The position numbers were made by a program, and so were the translations under genes. Below, piece by piece: positions 23,251 to 35,951 of a DNA stretch of 64,000 nucleotides (the stretch's first letter is position 1; each line of letters opens with the position of its first letter). The notes beneath the pieces were generated by a model, which was given only the letters and a program-made list of their open reading frames with translations, did no database searches and was not told where the DNA came from. The stretch is from Halocafeteria seosinensis (lineage: Eukaryota > Sar > Bigyra > Bicosoecida), in contig LVLI01000282.1 in NCBI GenBank assembly GCA_001687465.1, positions 1 to 64,000 of the forward strand, written 5' to 3'.

Positions 23251-24984
23251 ATGAGTGACGGCTCCGTGGAGGACTCCATGCCTTTTCACGGCGAGCACAG
23301 TGGCGCGAAAGTGCATGCGCGCGAAATAGGACAAACAATCGCGTCGTCCGTTGGAGTGGCGTCGATGTTGGGGGCTTCCGTCATCATTGGAGCGTACCTG
23401 AAAACCTCGTGGGGCGCGTGGAGAGTGCCTGGAAGGAAAACTACATTAGAACAGGTAAATGGAGAATGACCGGCGCTTGTCATCCTGGTTGCCCGATGAA
23501 CACCTTATTCTGGAATGGTGCAGAAAGTGAAAGCTCTAGCGGAGGGATACATGCTCCAGCTCTTCTGGCTATCGGTATCCGACTGGTTCAGTGGGCTGGC
23601 GTTCGGAATTTCACGTTTTACGATTCCACCCGATTTTGAGACCGTCAATACCGCCTGCCGAGTTCAGACAGTGAGTATAGGTAAGTCCTCTGATCTTCCG
23701 TGGCAAAGCCCCGAAGGGATACTGTTAACGCCAAACCGTTCGATAAAGCTGCAGCCTACTTCCCGTTGTGCTCTGTCTTCTGGTATGTGCTCCTTGTCTA
23801 TCTCGGATGGAAAGTTTGTTGATAATAAATGTTAACGACATCGTCGCGCTGTGTTCCCTTCTTCCCAGGACGGCAATTCTAGCATTTGAACTTCATCGGG
23901 TATGTGGTTTCTCATCATGCATCTCCTGGTGTTGTGAAAAATACGAGGTGCTCTTTGGACGCATGCAGTTTGTGGTATACCCCCATTGGGACTTGTACGC
24001 TTAAATTTTTTTGTTACCATTCTACCCGAGAATGCCTCAGGATTACTTCTTGCGATGCTTTATGCAGAGACGGGACGTTTTCTAGAAGGCGATATGGGTG
24101 GTATCACGTATTAGGATGGGGCGTACCGGCAATACTTACAGCCGTTGTTTTCGTGTTGATGAAGCCTAAAAATGCTGGTAAGCGAGAAGTGTTGTCGGGT
24201 CACTCTTAGCCAGGCTACTTATTGGACGGAATCAACGACAGGGATTTGGTGCTGGTTTAACGAGCCGAGTGGTATTCACGCAACCTTTTACGCCATATAT
24301 CTAGTGGCCACGCTTACTTGGGGATCAATTGTAGCACTGTACATACATATGGTGGTAAGAGAGTTAATTCTTGGGAAAGCTGACGGGGAAGTCCTCGGAC
24401 CAGCACAATTTTTGCCATTCTTCTCGGCAGGTCGAAGTTTGCCGGGTCGTTCGGAGGGAGAACAGAAAGATATCCAATCATGTCAAGAGCATATTTTTAG
24501 CTCTCGTTTTATACCCCTTAGTATTTTTAGTAGTGTTCGTTTTCCAGTTTCTAAACCGCACCGGTATTGGAACTACTGGATGTACGTAGTCCTAGCTTGA
24601 ATTGGCAGAGAGCCGTTTTGATGCTCCCTTCGCTTGTATGCAGATGATCGAATGTTCTCGTCTAAGTTCTTTGCTTATGCCACTGCTGCTACTGCCCCCG
24701 CACAGGGTTTCTTGAATGCCTTAGTCTACGTAACAACGAGCAGAAAGGTCCGGAACTTAATCTGTCCCAGAAGACGTGATAAAGAGACACAAATACAAGA
24801 CCGATTGATAAGTGCCTCGAAGGACGGTGACGATGCATCCCGCAGGTCCCAGTCTGCTATTGTCTTATATAGCGCTGAAGACTTGGCCGAGGAGCAAACT
24901 GGAAGCACGAGTTCGACCAGCGCTGATGACTCCGGCGATGTTGCGTCCACCGAACTACCCGCAGAATATCGAGAGGCTTGCTGA
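23251..24984 (+). CDS. Seven-helix receptor of the cAMP-receptor/GCR1-like class, nine exons
   Basis: Model: join(23251..23454,23524..23680,23755..23782,23869..23899,23969..23994,24068..24177,24242..24354,24431..24581,24644..24984), 386 residues, phases consistent. Seven hydrophobic segments are spread over the exons. Class features include a TM3 region FPLCSVFWTAILAFELHR, TM4 YGWYHVLGWGVPAIL, an extracellular GIWCWFNEPSG turn with a conserved-type Cys/Trp, TM5 LVATLTWGSIVALYIHMV, TM6 SIFLALVLYPLVFLVVFVF and TM7 APAQGFLNALVYVTTSRKV. The PxQGFLNALVY signature is typical of Dictyostelium cAR/CRL and plant GCR1 proteins. These couple surface signals to G proteins or related pathways; the ligand is unknown. 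The C-terminal tail is Ser/Thr/Asp rich, with possible phosphorylation sites. Three exons are only 26-31 bases long. Confidence 0.8.
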
Positions 24985-26890
24985 GTAGATAATCCACGAT
25001 AGGTCACAGTGCGAGTCTGCGGCTACTTCCTGAGGTTGTTGGGCCTCTGTAGCTGACGACGGCTGTGTACAGCACAGCAAGGGGCACGGTTTGTTGAAGT
25101 GCTATATTGTGGTATCAAATCAGATGCAGCCGCTTAACGCCGGTCGATTAACTCTCTGTTCTTGTGGCGAGCATGGAGAAATTAGCAAAAAGTCTCCATA
25201 TCAGATACTCAGTTGCGCAGCAGCATTTTATTAAATTTTCCCCAGAGACAACTGAGAAAGAGGGACTATATACTTCCAACAAGGAATTGAACTTGCATGT
25301 CAGAAGATGGCTGCGAGCTCCTCAGAAATTGCAATGGTTGGTCGCTGTTAGCGACTCGGTAACTGTAGCAACCACGCAAAAAGCGAGAGCTAGCGAGAAC
25401 CAGCAAGAATCCGTTTAATTTGTTGGTTAAGTAAGAAGACATGAAGGGTATCAACGCAAATTCAATACTAATGTGGGTAGAAGCTGCTACCACCTGTCGT
25501 GGACCGACGATCAATACACGCTTGAATACAACTCGCTACTGCATTGCGTCTGGGCTCCATATACGCCCTCCCCCCCCTGCTTGGACCCATTGGGATAACC
25601 TTTCTATGACGAGATACGAATAAAATATTAGCGCTGTTATAATGCTCTTAGCCCTTCTTCCAGATCCCTTCCGCCAACAAAGAAATGGATAATGGATTCT
25701 CGAAGCGTCGCGCCGTCCAGTGGCGTCAACCCTTCAAATCCTTGTATCATATCATTTCACCGCTAGTTCGCATGACCGCAGGTTCGGATGTTGACTGCTT
25801 GTATGCTGTTTTTCTAGAAATGGATGTGTCGACCTTTAGAGCCGGCGGGCTGCTGAGCAAAGATTCTCTGTCTCTTCGTGCGACCGGAGGAAGTTTCCTA
25901 AGTCCGGTGTACTGTTGCAGTGCAGCACACAGACACCTCCCAGCCAAAAATGTTACCTACCCGATGCGTTTCTGAGGCGTGGATTCCTCCAACTGTTACA
26001 CTGCCGAAGGGAGTCTTGGATAAAACTGCAACACTGTATGTCGCCCTGTTCTGGTGCTTGGTGGCGAACAAAGTAGGCGAGGAAGCTCTTCAGAGGAACT
26101 CCGGTGAGAACACTCATGCAAGGTAGAAAGGTTAAGTTAAGTATGGATGCGGGCATACAGTCGATGATTTTTCGTGACGATGTAATTATTGGCGCACAGA
26201 TAGCTTGAATGAGCGTCTACCATTTCGTGAGTGGAACACATAAACCACAAGAACGTCCCGGGAGTTCTAGAGGCGCATGGCTGCCTGAGTTCGGCTGAAC
26301 ACAACACGCCACGTACTGCAAAGCAGTGCCGCTCTATCTACGCACTGTAGCACTGGGAAGTCTGCGGCAGATCACATGCAGCCTTGCAAACAGGACTATG
26401 TATGACGGGAACAGGAGTGTAAGTCGCACACCACCAGCAGCCAGCTGAACAGCATGACCTGTGGAACAGGTGACTTCATTGACTTCCGAGAACAAACCGC
26501 TTTATCATAATCTTCAGATATGAGTAGAGGCGGAGCAGCCTCATCCTGTTCGATACACACGATAATCGAAATAGAACGTCGATGATCGCGCTATCCCAGA
26601 ACAGACTATACGTCTTCTCAGATCGGCCAAAAGCTCGGCTCATTTCGGGATTTGATGACAACTGTCCTATGGGATTAAGTTAACGGCTCTCTGTTGTCCG
26701 CACCGGTTCCTTAGAAGGATAGTTTCCGGCACTTTGGGAGGATTGCTATGGAAGCGGCACCTTTTCGCTGAGACGCCTCCCTCAACTCACTCCAAGATAT
26801 AAGAAAGAAAGTCATCATTATCCCAGAAGGAAATCGTGTGTGTGCTCCCCTTCGCTTGGGCAAAACAGGCAAGCGATTGGAACTGGAATA
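24985..26890. other. Longest gene-poor stretch, no supported gene
   Basis: About 1.9 kb between the receptor stop and the TmcB-like start. ATG frames of 81 codons (25173-25418) and 96 codons (25685-25975) and an overlapping frame (25920-26126) exist, but none shows a domain, and they shift frame into one another. It could hold decayed coding sequence, a non-coding RNA or UTR and promoter DNA. I see no tRNA, no terminal repeat and no tandem array. Confidence 0.35.
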
Positions 26891-29800
26891 ATGGCTCACT
26901 CGCAGAACAACGATGGAAACCATCATGCTGCGGGATCATTAGACGAAGAGCAAGAAGCATCTCTCTCTGCGGCATATTACACTTCAGGAAATCGAGTTGT
27001 TGATCGTGTTCGATCTACTACGTTCCAGGTTCTTAGTTGGATCTCCCAAAACCGGCAGGTCACCACTTCGTCCAAAGTCTTTGAGCTGGCTCTATTGGTG
27101 GTAGACTTTTTACAAGTCCTGGACCTGCTCGTTTCCCCAAATTACGGATGGTGGTATCAAACTTCCAAGTGGACCAGCACGTTCTCGATCACACATTATG
27201 TGCTTCGCAAGGAAAACGAGACCTATTTTCACCTTGGTAAGACTGTTGCTAACGGTTACAGTGTTCCCTTGTGCTCTTCGCTGAACTGCGATGCAATTGT
27301 CCTTCAGGTTTCTTCCTCTCTTTGGGATTATCGTGGGCTGTTCTCGCAAGTACGTACATAAACAGCTGGATACCATTCGCACCGTTCGATTTATTTGCTC
27401 TTCGGGTATCTTACAGTTACTACACTGGCATGTTTCGTGATTGTGGTGAGTATAGATGGCGTGTCTGGCTGTATCATAAACATTTTCAGTGGTACCATTC
27501 ATACGGTTAGGATGTACAGCAACACCAGTATGAACGCGTATGGGTAAACAAAATCTTGAAACTTGGTTCGAAAATCGCTGTGACGGCAGGTACGTCTGAC
27601 TTTAGAGTCGGATTGTTTTCTACCGGTAACCCAATGTTGCATGTCCAAGATAATGCCTTCAGGTTTAATTCCTTTGCTCCGCCTCCTTACGCTACCTCTA
27701 GAATGCGATAGCGTCCGTCGGTTCATCGAGTCCGATGCCTGCCAATCGTTTCCAAACGTACTTTACATGGCATTATCGGCGATCGTACGTACTGTATTTC
27801 CACATTTCTGATTGAATATCGTGACTACGACTAGAGTCATTTGCAGACTTTGACGCTGTTTGTTCCGTTTGCGCTTCTTATGAGGCTCTTGCATTTCGAC
27901 GATAACCGACTGTCTTCGCTTCCCATAGCGAAAGTGACAGGCAGGATCGAATTGTTAGATACGGGTGCGAGAATTGCACTTGTGCTGATGACCGTCATCT
28001 TTAAGTCGTCATCATTCCTGTCTTTTGTCGCTACGGCTATGTTTTTCTTCCTGGTCGGCTTTATCAACTTGTTTTTCCCCTACTATCATATGAAGACGAA
28101 CAGGATCCGCTCCTCTTTTTATTGCTTTCTTTTATGGGCAGCAATAGGAGGTTTCATCGCCAGTGAGTAAAATTCTACTAATATGCCATCAGATCTAATG
28201 AAGAGACACTAGTAGCTTGGTTGCAGGTGCCACTTCCCTACCAGCGAGACAATCCGTAGAATTCTCAGCGTCATGGCTCAGTATTGGAGCAGTTTTCGCA
28301 GCTTCGGCTTTTTTCTTGCCATCCTTACGTTATAGAAGGCTTAAGAAACTCGCGCATACCATCGGTGATCAATCTCTTTACGAGTACGAGATGCAGCAAT
28401 TGGGAATTGATAACAGTGCAACCTTGGGGAGTCAAACCCCCCATGACTTATATGAGCTACGGAGAAAATCAGTAGGAAGTCAACAGTATCGAATATCCTC
28501 AGACACTATGCAAAACCTGTTCAATCCATCAAAACAATTTGAACGCATCGCATCGGAATCGGAATCTGATGATGGTGATGATATGGAACAAAAATGCAAC
28601 ACGGAAGGCGAAATCGTGACAAATACGGAAGAGAAACAAGACTCCACGCACGAGGAAGATACACCAAAAAGGCAAGAAGAGGAAGAACAGCCAGTTCATC
28701 GCAAACCAATTAGCGAACGGAAACAGCCTGGAAGGATTCCACTGGCGGAACTGTTTAAGAGGCACTACCTGTTTGAAGCAGATATCGAGACAATGGTACG
28801 CACTCTGTTAGAGGATCCCACGAGGTCCAATTTGCAACAAGTTTCAGTCATTCTCAATGCGGCTTTGAAGGTTTTTCCGGAAAGTGCATTTATCAGAATT
28901 GTCTTCTCATCCATAGTGTTGGCCTATACTAGAACTAGCGACCGAGTAGTCTCCCTGTTGCTTCAAGCGCAAAAGCTGCCAGCGCCCCTTGATATCAAGT
29001 TTCTCCTGTTTACAAAGATTCAAGATTGGAACAAAATCCGACAGGAAGAAAACATGGGCGACGGAACTGACATGACATCGATGGTCCAATTTAAGAAACT
29101 ATACAACGAGGCGTGCGAACACCATCGGGAAGCAGTCAAGTATATACTCAAGTTCTGGTCCACTCTACGGTCGGCAAATTACGCACAACACTCACTGGCC
29201 GGAATTACCCGGAAAATTTCGAATGCAAAAGCAGAAGCAGAGCAAGCATATGGCAACCTTTTGGATAGATACCCATCCAGTAAAACGGTCTTGCGAAGTT
29301 ACGGGTTGTTCTGTTTGTACATCAAGAATGAGGAGCAGTTGGCTGAAGTGTACTTACGGCACGCTGATAAAGGGAGTGGTGCCGGGGGAGATGAAGAAGG
29401 TCGAAGCAGTCAGGGTGGAGGGAGCAGTAGCTATGGAGGTGGTAGCAGCAGTATGGGAACAAGCACTTTAGCAGATGCTCGTAACCGACAGTCGAATCGT
29501 CGTTTAGAGATTAAACACCCTGAATTCGAAGCTCTCCGGCGACTGCGCCTGGGCTTTTGGCTTCTAATGTTTGCTCTAGTGGCACTAACGATTGGGCTGT
29601 TTGTCGGAGCAAGCATTCTAAAGGATCGTTTCTTTTTAAATCTCCCCGCTATTGCTGAATCAGGTGCAAGGCGAGAGGCAACGGAAGAAATCTGGCTACA
29701 CAGTCGTGGTTTACAACTTGCCGTGCTGAACGATCGAAAAGATCTCATTTCGCAGCATCGCGAAGCTTTACTTGCAACAGCAAAAAAATTGGATCAAGAA

Positions 29801-32399
29801 CATCAAGATCTGTATTGTAAGTACTGGGTCATCTATTGAATTGGTTCGGAATGTGCATTCGAACTATTTGACTCGATTTCCTTCCACAGTTCACGGAATC
29901 CTCAGCGACGACATTAGCAACCTGTGGCAACAGAAAAGAATTCCTGTGAGGTTTTTTGATCCTTCTGACAATGACAGCCCCATCAGGGAAGAAATGTTTA
30001 ACTTGTGGGATTTAGGCAATTTCTTCATCGCCACAGCTACAGTGTTTGCTAACTTAGATGAATCGGAAATCAGAGAGGCGGAAACTTCATCAAGCTGGAG
30101 ATTCCTTGCAGATAACTGCTTCCAGATAATGCTTGAGTCTTTCGAGGAAGCCACGGCAGCCTACGATGACTTAAATCAAAAGACTACCGAGGACTCCGAC
30201 ATCCTACAAGGGGTCATTCTTGGAGTCAAAGCGGTGGTGACTACGGTCTTGGCGTTGGTGATACTTCGTCCAGCGATTCACGCTGTCCACCAAGCCAAAC
30301 GAGGTCTGCACGACATTGTGGATAGAATTCCGAATCATGTAGTAAGATTCTTCAATAATCGGTTTCGAGCTATTTCAAGACTTTACAGCAGCATGGAAGG
30401 AGCTGATGAAGAGACAAAAGAAAATCTTGAAAAGAAGCTCCAGGATCCAAAACTGAGAGATCTAACCAGTGCTCTCCACCGCCGAGTCTCTAAGTCTCCA
30501 CAACGACAGCCAGACAAACACAGACAGTACAAGGCCTCCTTGGAGTCTTATCAGCATGGTACAAGAATATTTCCGAAGTCACTGAAGGATAACAAAGAGT
30601 TCCACAACTACGGAAAAAAGAATGAGTATGGGAGCGGTGACGTTGCGGAACAGGACGACGTGGACGGCTCCATCGAAGGAGATGAGGACGAAGGTATCGA
30701 TGCTCATTCGGAAGAGGAAGAGGACAGAAGCAATCAATACAACTTAAACAACGTCGTCGAAGAGAATGTTGGGGACGACGCTGTTCAAGATGCTCAGATT
30801 GAATATATGAGGGAGAATGTAGATGGTCTAATTGAGGCACAGGTAAGCGAAACGGACCCAAACGTGGAGGGCAACAGTCCTATTCCCAATGAAGCGGCGT
30901 ATAACAGCATGGTTCCGTCTGTAAATTTCTCTCAAAGCCCTGACGTGGATCTGCCTCCTCAGGATGATTTTAACGAGAAAGACACGCAGAATTATGCAGT
31001 CCAATTGGGAGGTGAAGTACACTTTTCGGAGGAGACGTCTGAGGATGGTGACACTAAGGACGACAGAGAACTTGGAGCTACCGACGGCCAGAGACACAAA
31101 CCCGTATCTACCAACGAGAGCGCTCCAGCACTTTCCAATCAGTTTCAGCAGATGCCTGATGTGTACGATACGAAGCCAGCGACTTCACTCTTTCCCCGCA
31201 CAGACACCGAATCCAAGACCACGTCTCTTCTAGACACAATCAAGCGGCAAAACAATACGCCCTTTCATGAAGCTGATGACTTGACTGATGCGGGAGTGGA
31301 TTCAGACAATTCGAACTACGAGGACGTTTATAAGGGCAAATACAAGCCGTCGAAGGTGGTTCCAAATCTGAGGGAGCAAGTTCTACCTCCTATTAAAGAG
31401 TCTCAGCAATCAAAAGCTAAGATTCCCGATCAAGCGAGGGATAGGCAAACCAACCAAACAGTTTCAGGCAAGAAACTTTCTGACTCTAAGACATTCTTAT
31501 CATCCAAGATTAATCTTTGTAGTGTACTATTTGGTGTACCAAAGAGCGACGATGAAAAACATCTTCGACGACTTACGCTGAGAATCTCTCTTGCTACCCT
31601 GCTTCTTAATCTTCTCTATTTGGGCAACTTCTTTCTAAGTTTCAACATTATGAGGCGCGGAAGCACGACGGGATCAGAACTAAACCAAGCAGAACGCCGG
31701 ATTTTTCTGAGCACGGAGCTCGTGTCTCTGACTCGAGAATTGATGATTGGAGATAATGAAGTGTTTGCCTCTATGAATACCACACGTGGTCGACTACTCG
31801 ACCGCGCTCTATTGTTGGAGAAAGTTCATGACGGTTTGAGATTCGGCAACGAAGAACTTAATCTTCCGGGGAGTGATAGACGTGGGGGTTTGCTACAAGA
31901 TATATTGTATGAGCGCGGCCATGCAGCCTTCAATCTCAGCATGGATCCTTACGGCGATACGTTCTTTTCCCAAGGCGTTGGTGTAGGGATTCACTTCCTC
32001 CTCCGAAATGTTCGTCTGCTGACTAGTAGGTATGGGCAACTTGAGGCCGATCTTCCAGGTCTAAACCTAAGTCTGCTACACGCTGATGACGAATTCAGTT
32101 TTATTCGAACTCTTGAGAAAGAGCACATACGTCCTGGCCTAAAGAAGGCTGGAGAAGAATTCATTGATATTGGTTTCCAAACTTTGGAAAATTTGGAGGT
32201 CTACGAAGTGCTCCTATTTATCGCCGATTTGGCTCTTTATGTTCTTTTGTGGGCTGCTGTGTACCGCAAAATGACTGAGGACCTTGTATCAGAGGGAAAG
32301 TTGAGCGAGGAGGTGCTGCTGCTCATACCCCCGGAAGTCGTAGACAATACCAAGAGTCTGCACGTTTTCTTCAAGAGCAACACTGGAGTCTTGGGCTAG
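26891..32399 (+). CDS. TmcB-like multi-pass membrane protein, eight exons
   Basis: Model: join(26891..27236,27308..27349,27417..27445,27520..27589,27663..27784,27847..28162,28227..29816,29890..32399), 1674 residues; phases consistent. The N-terminal half holds several membrane helices, including FFLSLGLSWAVLAITTLACF, TLFVPFALLMRLL, FLSFVATAMFFFLVGFINLF and WLSIGAVFAASAFFL. A TPR-like cytosolic region follows, with LLEDPTRSNLQQVSVILNAAL and LLDRYPSSKTVLRSYGLFCL. This pairing matches protist proteins annotated TmcB after Dictyostelium tiny macrocysts B. Further helices occur at about 29553-29615, 30207-30270, 31580-31645 and 32200-32265, separated by a long acidic, low-complexity loop (about 30640-31500). 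Function in the family is not settled; a sensory or channel-like role is only suggested. No PAS domain was recognised. Confidence 0.75.
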
Positions 32400-32902
32400 G
32401 CTGCATGAACCCGAGAATGCCTTCCAGTTTTGCGTAACCGCATGGGCCAGTACCACTAGTTGGTGTGATGTTCTGCGGCCTCGCCGCCAGTGCACTTGCC
32501 CACTTAAAACCTCTATTTGGATAAATCTACTTTAATTCTTTTCCAGAATAAACGTATTCACTCTATCCCTACGACCACCGAACATGGTGCCGTATGAACA
32601 AACGAACACTCCCAGTAATGTGCACAGGGAGCGCAAACTGTCTTTCCCATTAAGAGGAGATGACTGCAAGTTCTCAAACGAGCTGATAATGTCTTTCAGG
32701 GAGCTCTGTGTGCCGTTTCTCAAACTCAACATTCACTCATTTAACAAACAAGATCGGACGCAATGCTTCTCTTCTGGATCCTTGACAGCGTTTGTGCGTA
32801 CCATCCTGCTCTTCAAGAGATACTGGGCTACAGTGTTAGTACCCTTTAAGTCTTGGATTCACATACGTACGCACTCGCGATGTGCGCAGCTGACTGAGGA
32901 GT
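32400..32902. other. Convergent 3' region between TmcB-like and hamartin-like genes
   Basis: About 500 bases where two genes end tail to tail. A plus-strand ATG frame from 32584 stays open into the antisense of the hamartin-like coding end (to 33102, 172 codons), but it has no known domain and is not called as a gene. The region is otherwise expected to be UTR. Confidence 0.3.
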
Positions 32903-35900
32903 CTAAGCATCCGATCCCAACAAGTAAAACTCTTTCCATCGCTTCAATTCTGCTTTTGCCACGTTCGCTTCTTGTACTGCTTCATCCCGCTGTTGTTCTA
33001 CCTTCTTCAAGTGAGAGTCACTCCTCTGAGTATCATGCTCACAAGTGTGACACCGATGAAGAGCGCTGGCTAATTCTTCGATTTTCTTCGATTGATGATT
33101 GATTGTGTGCGTCTTTGCCATCACTTCTTCACTCAAACGATGGCGCTCGTCATTCAGTTTGCCCATCTGATGTTTCAAAGAGGCTTGGCGCTGACCATTT
33201 GCTGCATCAATTTCTTTGAGCCTAGATTGTAGACGATCAATTTCTTTCCTTAGCATTGATATCGTGTTCTGTTGTTTGTTAAAGAGACTTCTCAAAGATG
33301 ATCCTTCTCGTGTCGTCGCTTCGAGTCTCGCTATATCGGCTTGCAGTCGTCGGCACCTTCTTGCTTCGAACTTTCGTAAATGGCGTTCAAAATGGACTTG
33401 ACTTTGTTCCCAGGGCAGCGTTGAAGCACTATCATCCTCGGGATCTACGATGGAATTCAGGGTCAAAGCAGATTTACTGAAAATCTCCCGGCATTGGCCA
33501 GGAAACATCAAGGATAGCTTGTGCTGATCTTCTTTAGCAATATGTTCTGAACGAACGTGAGCCTCTTGCATAGAGCAGCTCTTCCGAAGCAACGAGGAAC
33601 ACATTGAAGCGTGCTTTTGAAATCTTTGAAGAAGGAAGGAAGACCATCGCTCATGTTCGTCAATACCACTCCCGTGAGTCTGTATAGTCTGCTCTCCGTT
33701 TGTTGCAACAGAGTGCGTCTCACTAATCCTTTTCGTTTCACGCACGTCGGTTGTGTGCCCGTAATACTCAAACTTGGAGCAACCTATAATCTTTTTTGAC
33801 GCATCAGATCCCGAATCGCCCGGATAGCTTCGTTTCTCAGCACCACCGTCTTCTCGCTTTCCGTGGTAAGATTGCCCGAGAATGAACGAGCCCGATTGAC
33901 TCGACAAAGAGAAGTCACTTATGTTTCCTCCCTCAGTAGGGCCCGTGCACTCTGGGGACATGGCGAACTGCAACCCACTTGTTCCTCCGCCTGGTTGGGA
34001 AGCAAGGCCATTTGTAGGATGAGTAGCCTCGCCATTTGGAGCATCATTAGTGTCGTCTAAGGTGCACTGCACGGAAGCATTTTTCATCACGACGCGAGGT
34101 CGTTGACGGTCTTCCGTTTCTCCTATGATACTTTCCCAATTCTGACCGACCAAAAACAAGAAAACAGTTTCTGGATCACACGGAGTAGAAGCGTTGCTAC
34201 TTCCAAAAAGTGAGACACCTATTTCATCCTTGAACGCCTTTGCTCTCATATCAGGGAGAAGAGCATACCATCTACTGGGATCTGTTTCCGATTCACTACT
34301 AAAAAGAAGAGCGGTGGTAATGTCGGAAGAGATATGCTCCAAGAATGACGAAACAAAGAGAACGAAATTTACCTTAACCTGCCTCGTTGCCTCTGAAGTA
34401 CCTTCCGTCGAGGCGGTCTTATTCGCCAAAACGTCGCGACAACTTCGTAAAGCATGCAGGCAGTGATGCGGGAATAACCGACAAAATAAACCTAAGATAA
34501 CCTGCAAAGCGTCCTCCATGCACAGATGCGCGCATGTATCCGAGTCCCCTATCCTCTCTATTTTCTTCTGACTCCCATCCGTGCTTGAGTTGTTTTGTCC
34601 TTCGCGCTTTGCAGAAAAATACGCTTGGAGTATGCGGCATAGAGCATCTAGCGAAGGTGCTAACTTCGCCTGGACAAGCGGTAAGGCGGAGGGAAGAGCA
34701 ATTATAAGGGACCACACGGAGAGGCAATAACTTTCCCAGTCCGTACAGTCAACGGCAAAATGAAGCCCCGTCTTGCCGGAGTTCAGTTCGTCAGTGGAAG
34801 AAGCCGTAGTATTCATACGTGGGGAAGTAGTCCCTGATGCGCTTGATCCGACAGATGTCGAAGAAAGCGTGCGCGTAACTAACTGCTGATCTTCAGTAAA
34901 GTTTTGATGGTATTCTGCATCCCCCGACCGACTATCTGCTGATTCTGTCCGATTCGACGTGGATACCGAATCGCGAGGTGATCGATGGAGGGGCAAACAG
35001 TGGCATATTACCGTCAACAGGCAATCATAAAGACGGAGAAATAGAATCCTACTCATAGCGGACGCTGTCGAGCTGTCCGTCAGTATTTTTAACAACGACC
35101 TTAGAGTTTTCCGTCTTGTTTGTTGCTGAAACATATATCGCTGTAGAAGGTCAATGAACTGGTCGGGGCACCATTGGGCATAGCAACTCATTGTTCGAAT
35201 AAACATTTTCTCTTGGTGGGACTTTCCTTCAACGAGCGACGAGAACCGGCATCGGAGAATAGGCGTTTCCCCTGGCTCATTGTTGTGAAAATGCTCTGCC
35301 AAGAGCATACCCGCGAATGCACGGTCCACTACCATCATTAGCGGGGCCAGCTCACCAACCAGCTCACGAAGACGCCGTTCACGGGTTCCGAAAGAGGATA
35401 AGATCAGTATATGCCAGTACTCTGAAAAATTGCGCAGTTGCTCGTGTGAGCTTTCAGGATGCGAGGATACTCGTTGTTGCCGGTTGTCTTGCTGCTTCTG
35501 CTGTTGCTTTGAAGACTGTGGCACAACACTTCTTCTATGGGAAGACATTAATGATTGGTGTTTGAATACAATATCCAGGGTCTCTCGTTGAGAATATTCC
35601 GGTTCCTTGAATCCATTGGGGACTTTGAAGTGCTGCTTCAGAATCCGTAGGACAATACTAAACACGGGTATCTTCTTGGAGACCCCGAGTTTATCAGGTT
35701 TAATGGTCTTGAATAAAGTGACCGGGAATTTCTCCAAGAAAGCCCTCGTGAAGTTTTCATTCGCCGACATCTCCCCACATATTTCCTGCACGGACCATCA
35801 TTAAAAACCGCGTAAAATTCACCATCCGATAGGTACGTCAACATCTTTGAAAAGCGGCAAAACATACATCATAGAGCTCATGATCGGGCTCTCCACGTTT

Positions 35901-35951
35901 CACGGTCTCCAGTACACGGGAGATGTACTTTTTCGACTGCGTTACTGCCAT
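32903..35951 (-). CDS. Hamartin (TSC1)-like coiled-coil protein, two exons
   Basis: Model: complement(join(32903..35785,35869..35951)) with the exon-1 boundary at 35868/35869; exon 1 reads MAVTQSKKYISRVLETVKRG and joins in phase at ...HELYD / EICGEM, giving about 988 residues. The N-terminal half is helical (FPVTLFKTIKPDKLG, VFSIVLRILKQHF, FIDLLQRYMFQQQTRRK), the middle is Ser/Thr-rich and disordered, and the C-terminal 200 residues form a coiled coil. The segment HFERHLRKFEARRCRRLQAD followed by KQQNTISMLRKEIDRLQ resembles in order and character the hamartin C-terminal coiled coil. Hamartin scaffolds tuberin in the TSC complex that inhibits Rheb/TORC1. The match is by eye and modest; another large coiled-coil regulator is possible. 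Confidence 0.45.

Noticed and set aside
25173-26126. Three small plus-strand frames in the gene-poor stretch
   Set aside because: They are in different frames, lack domains and have no convincing splice sites that join them.
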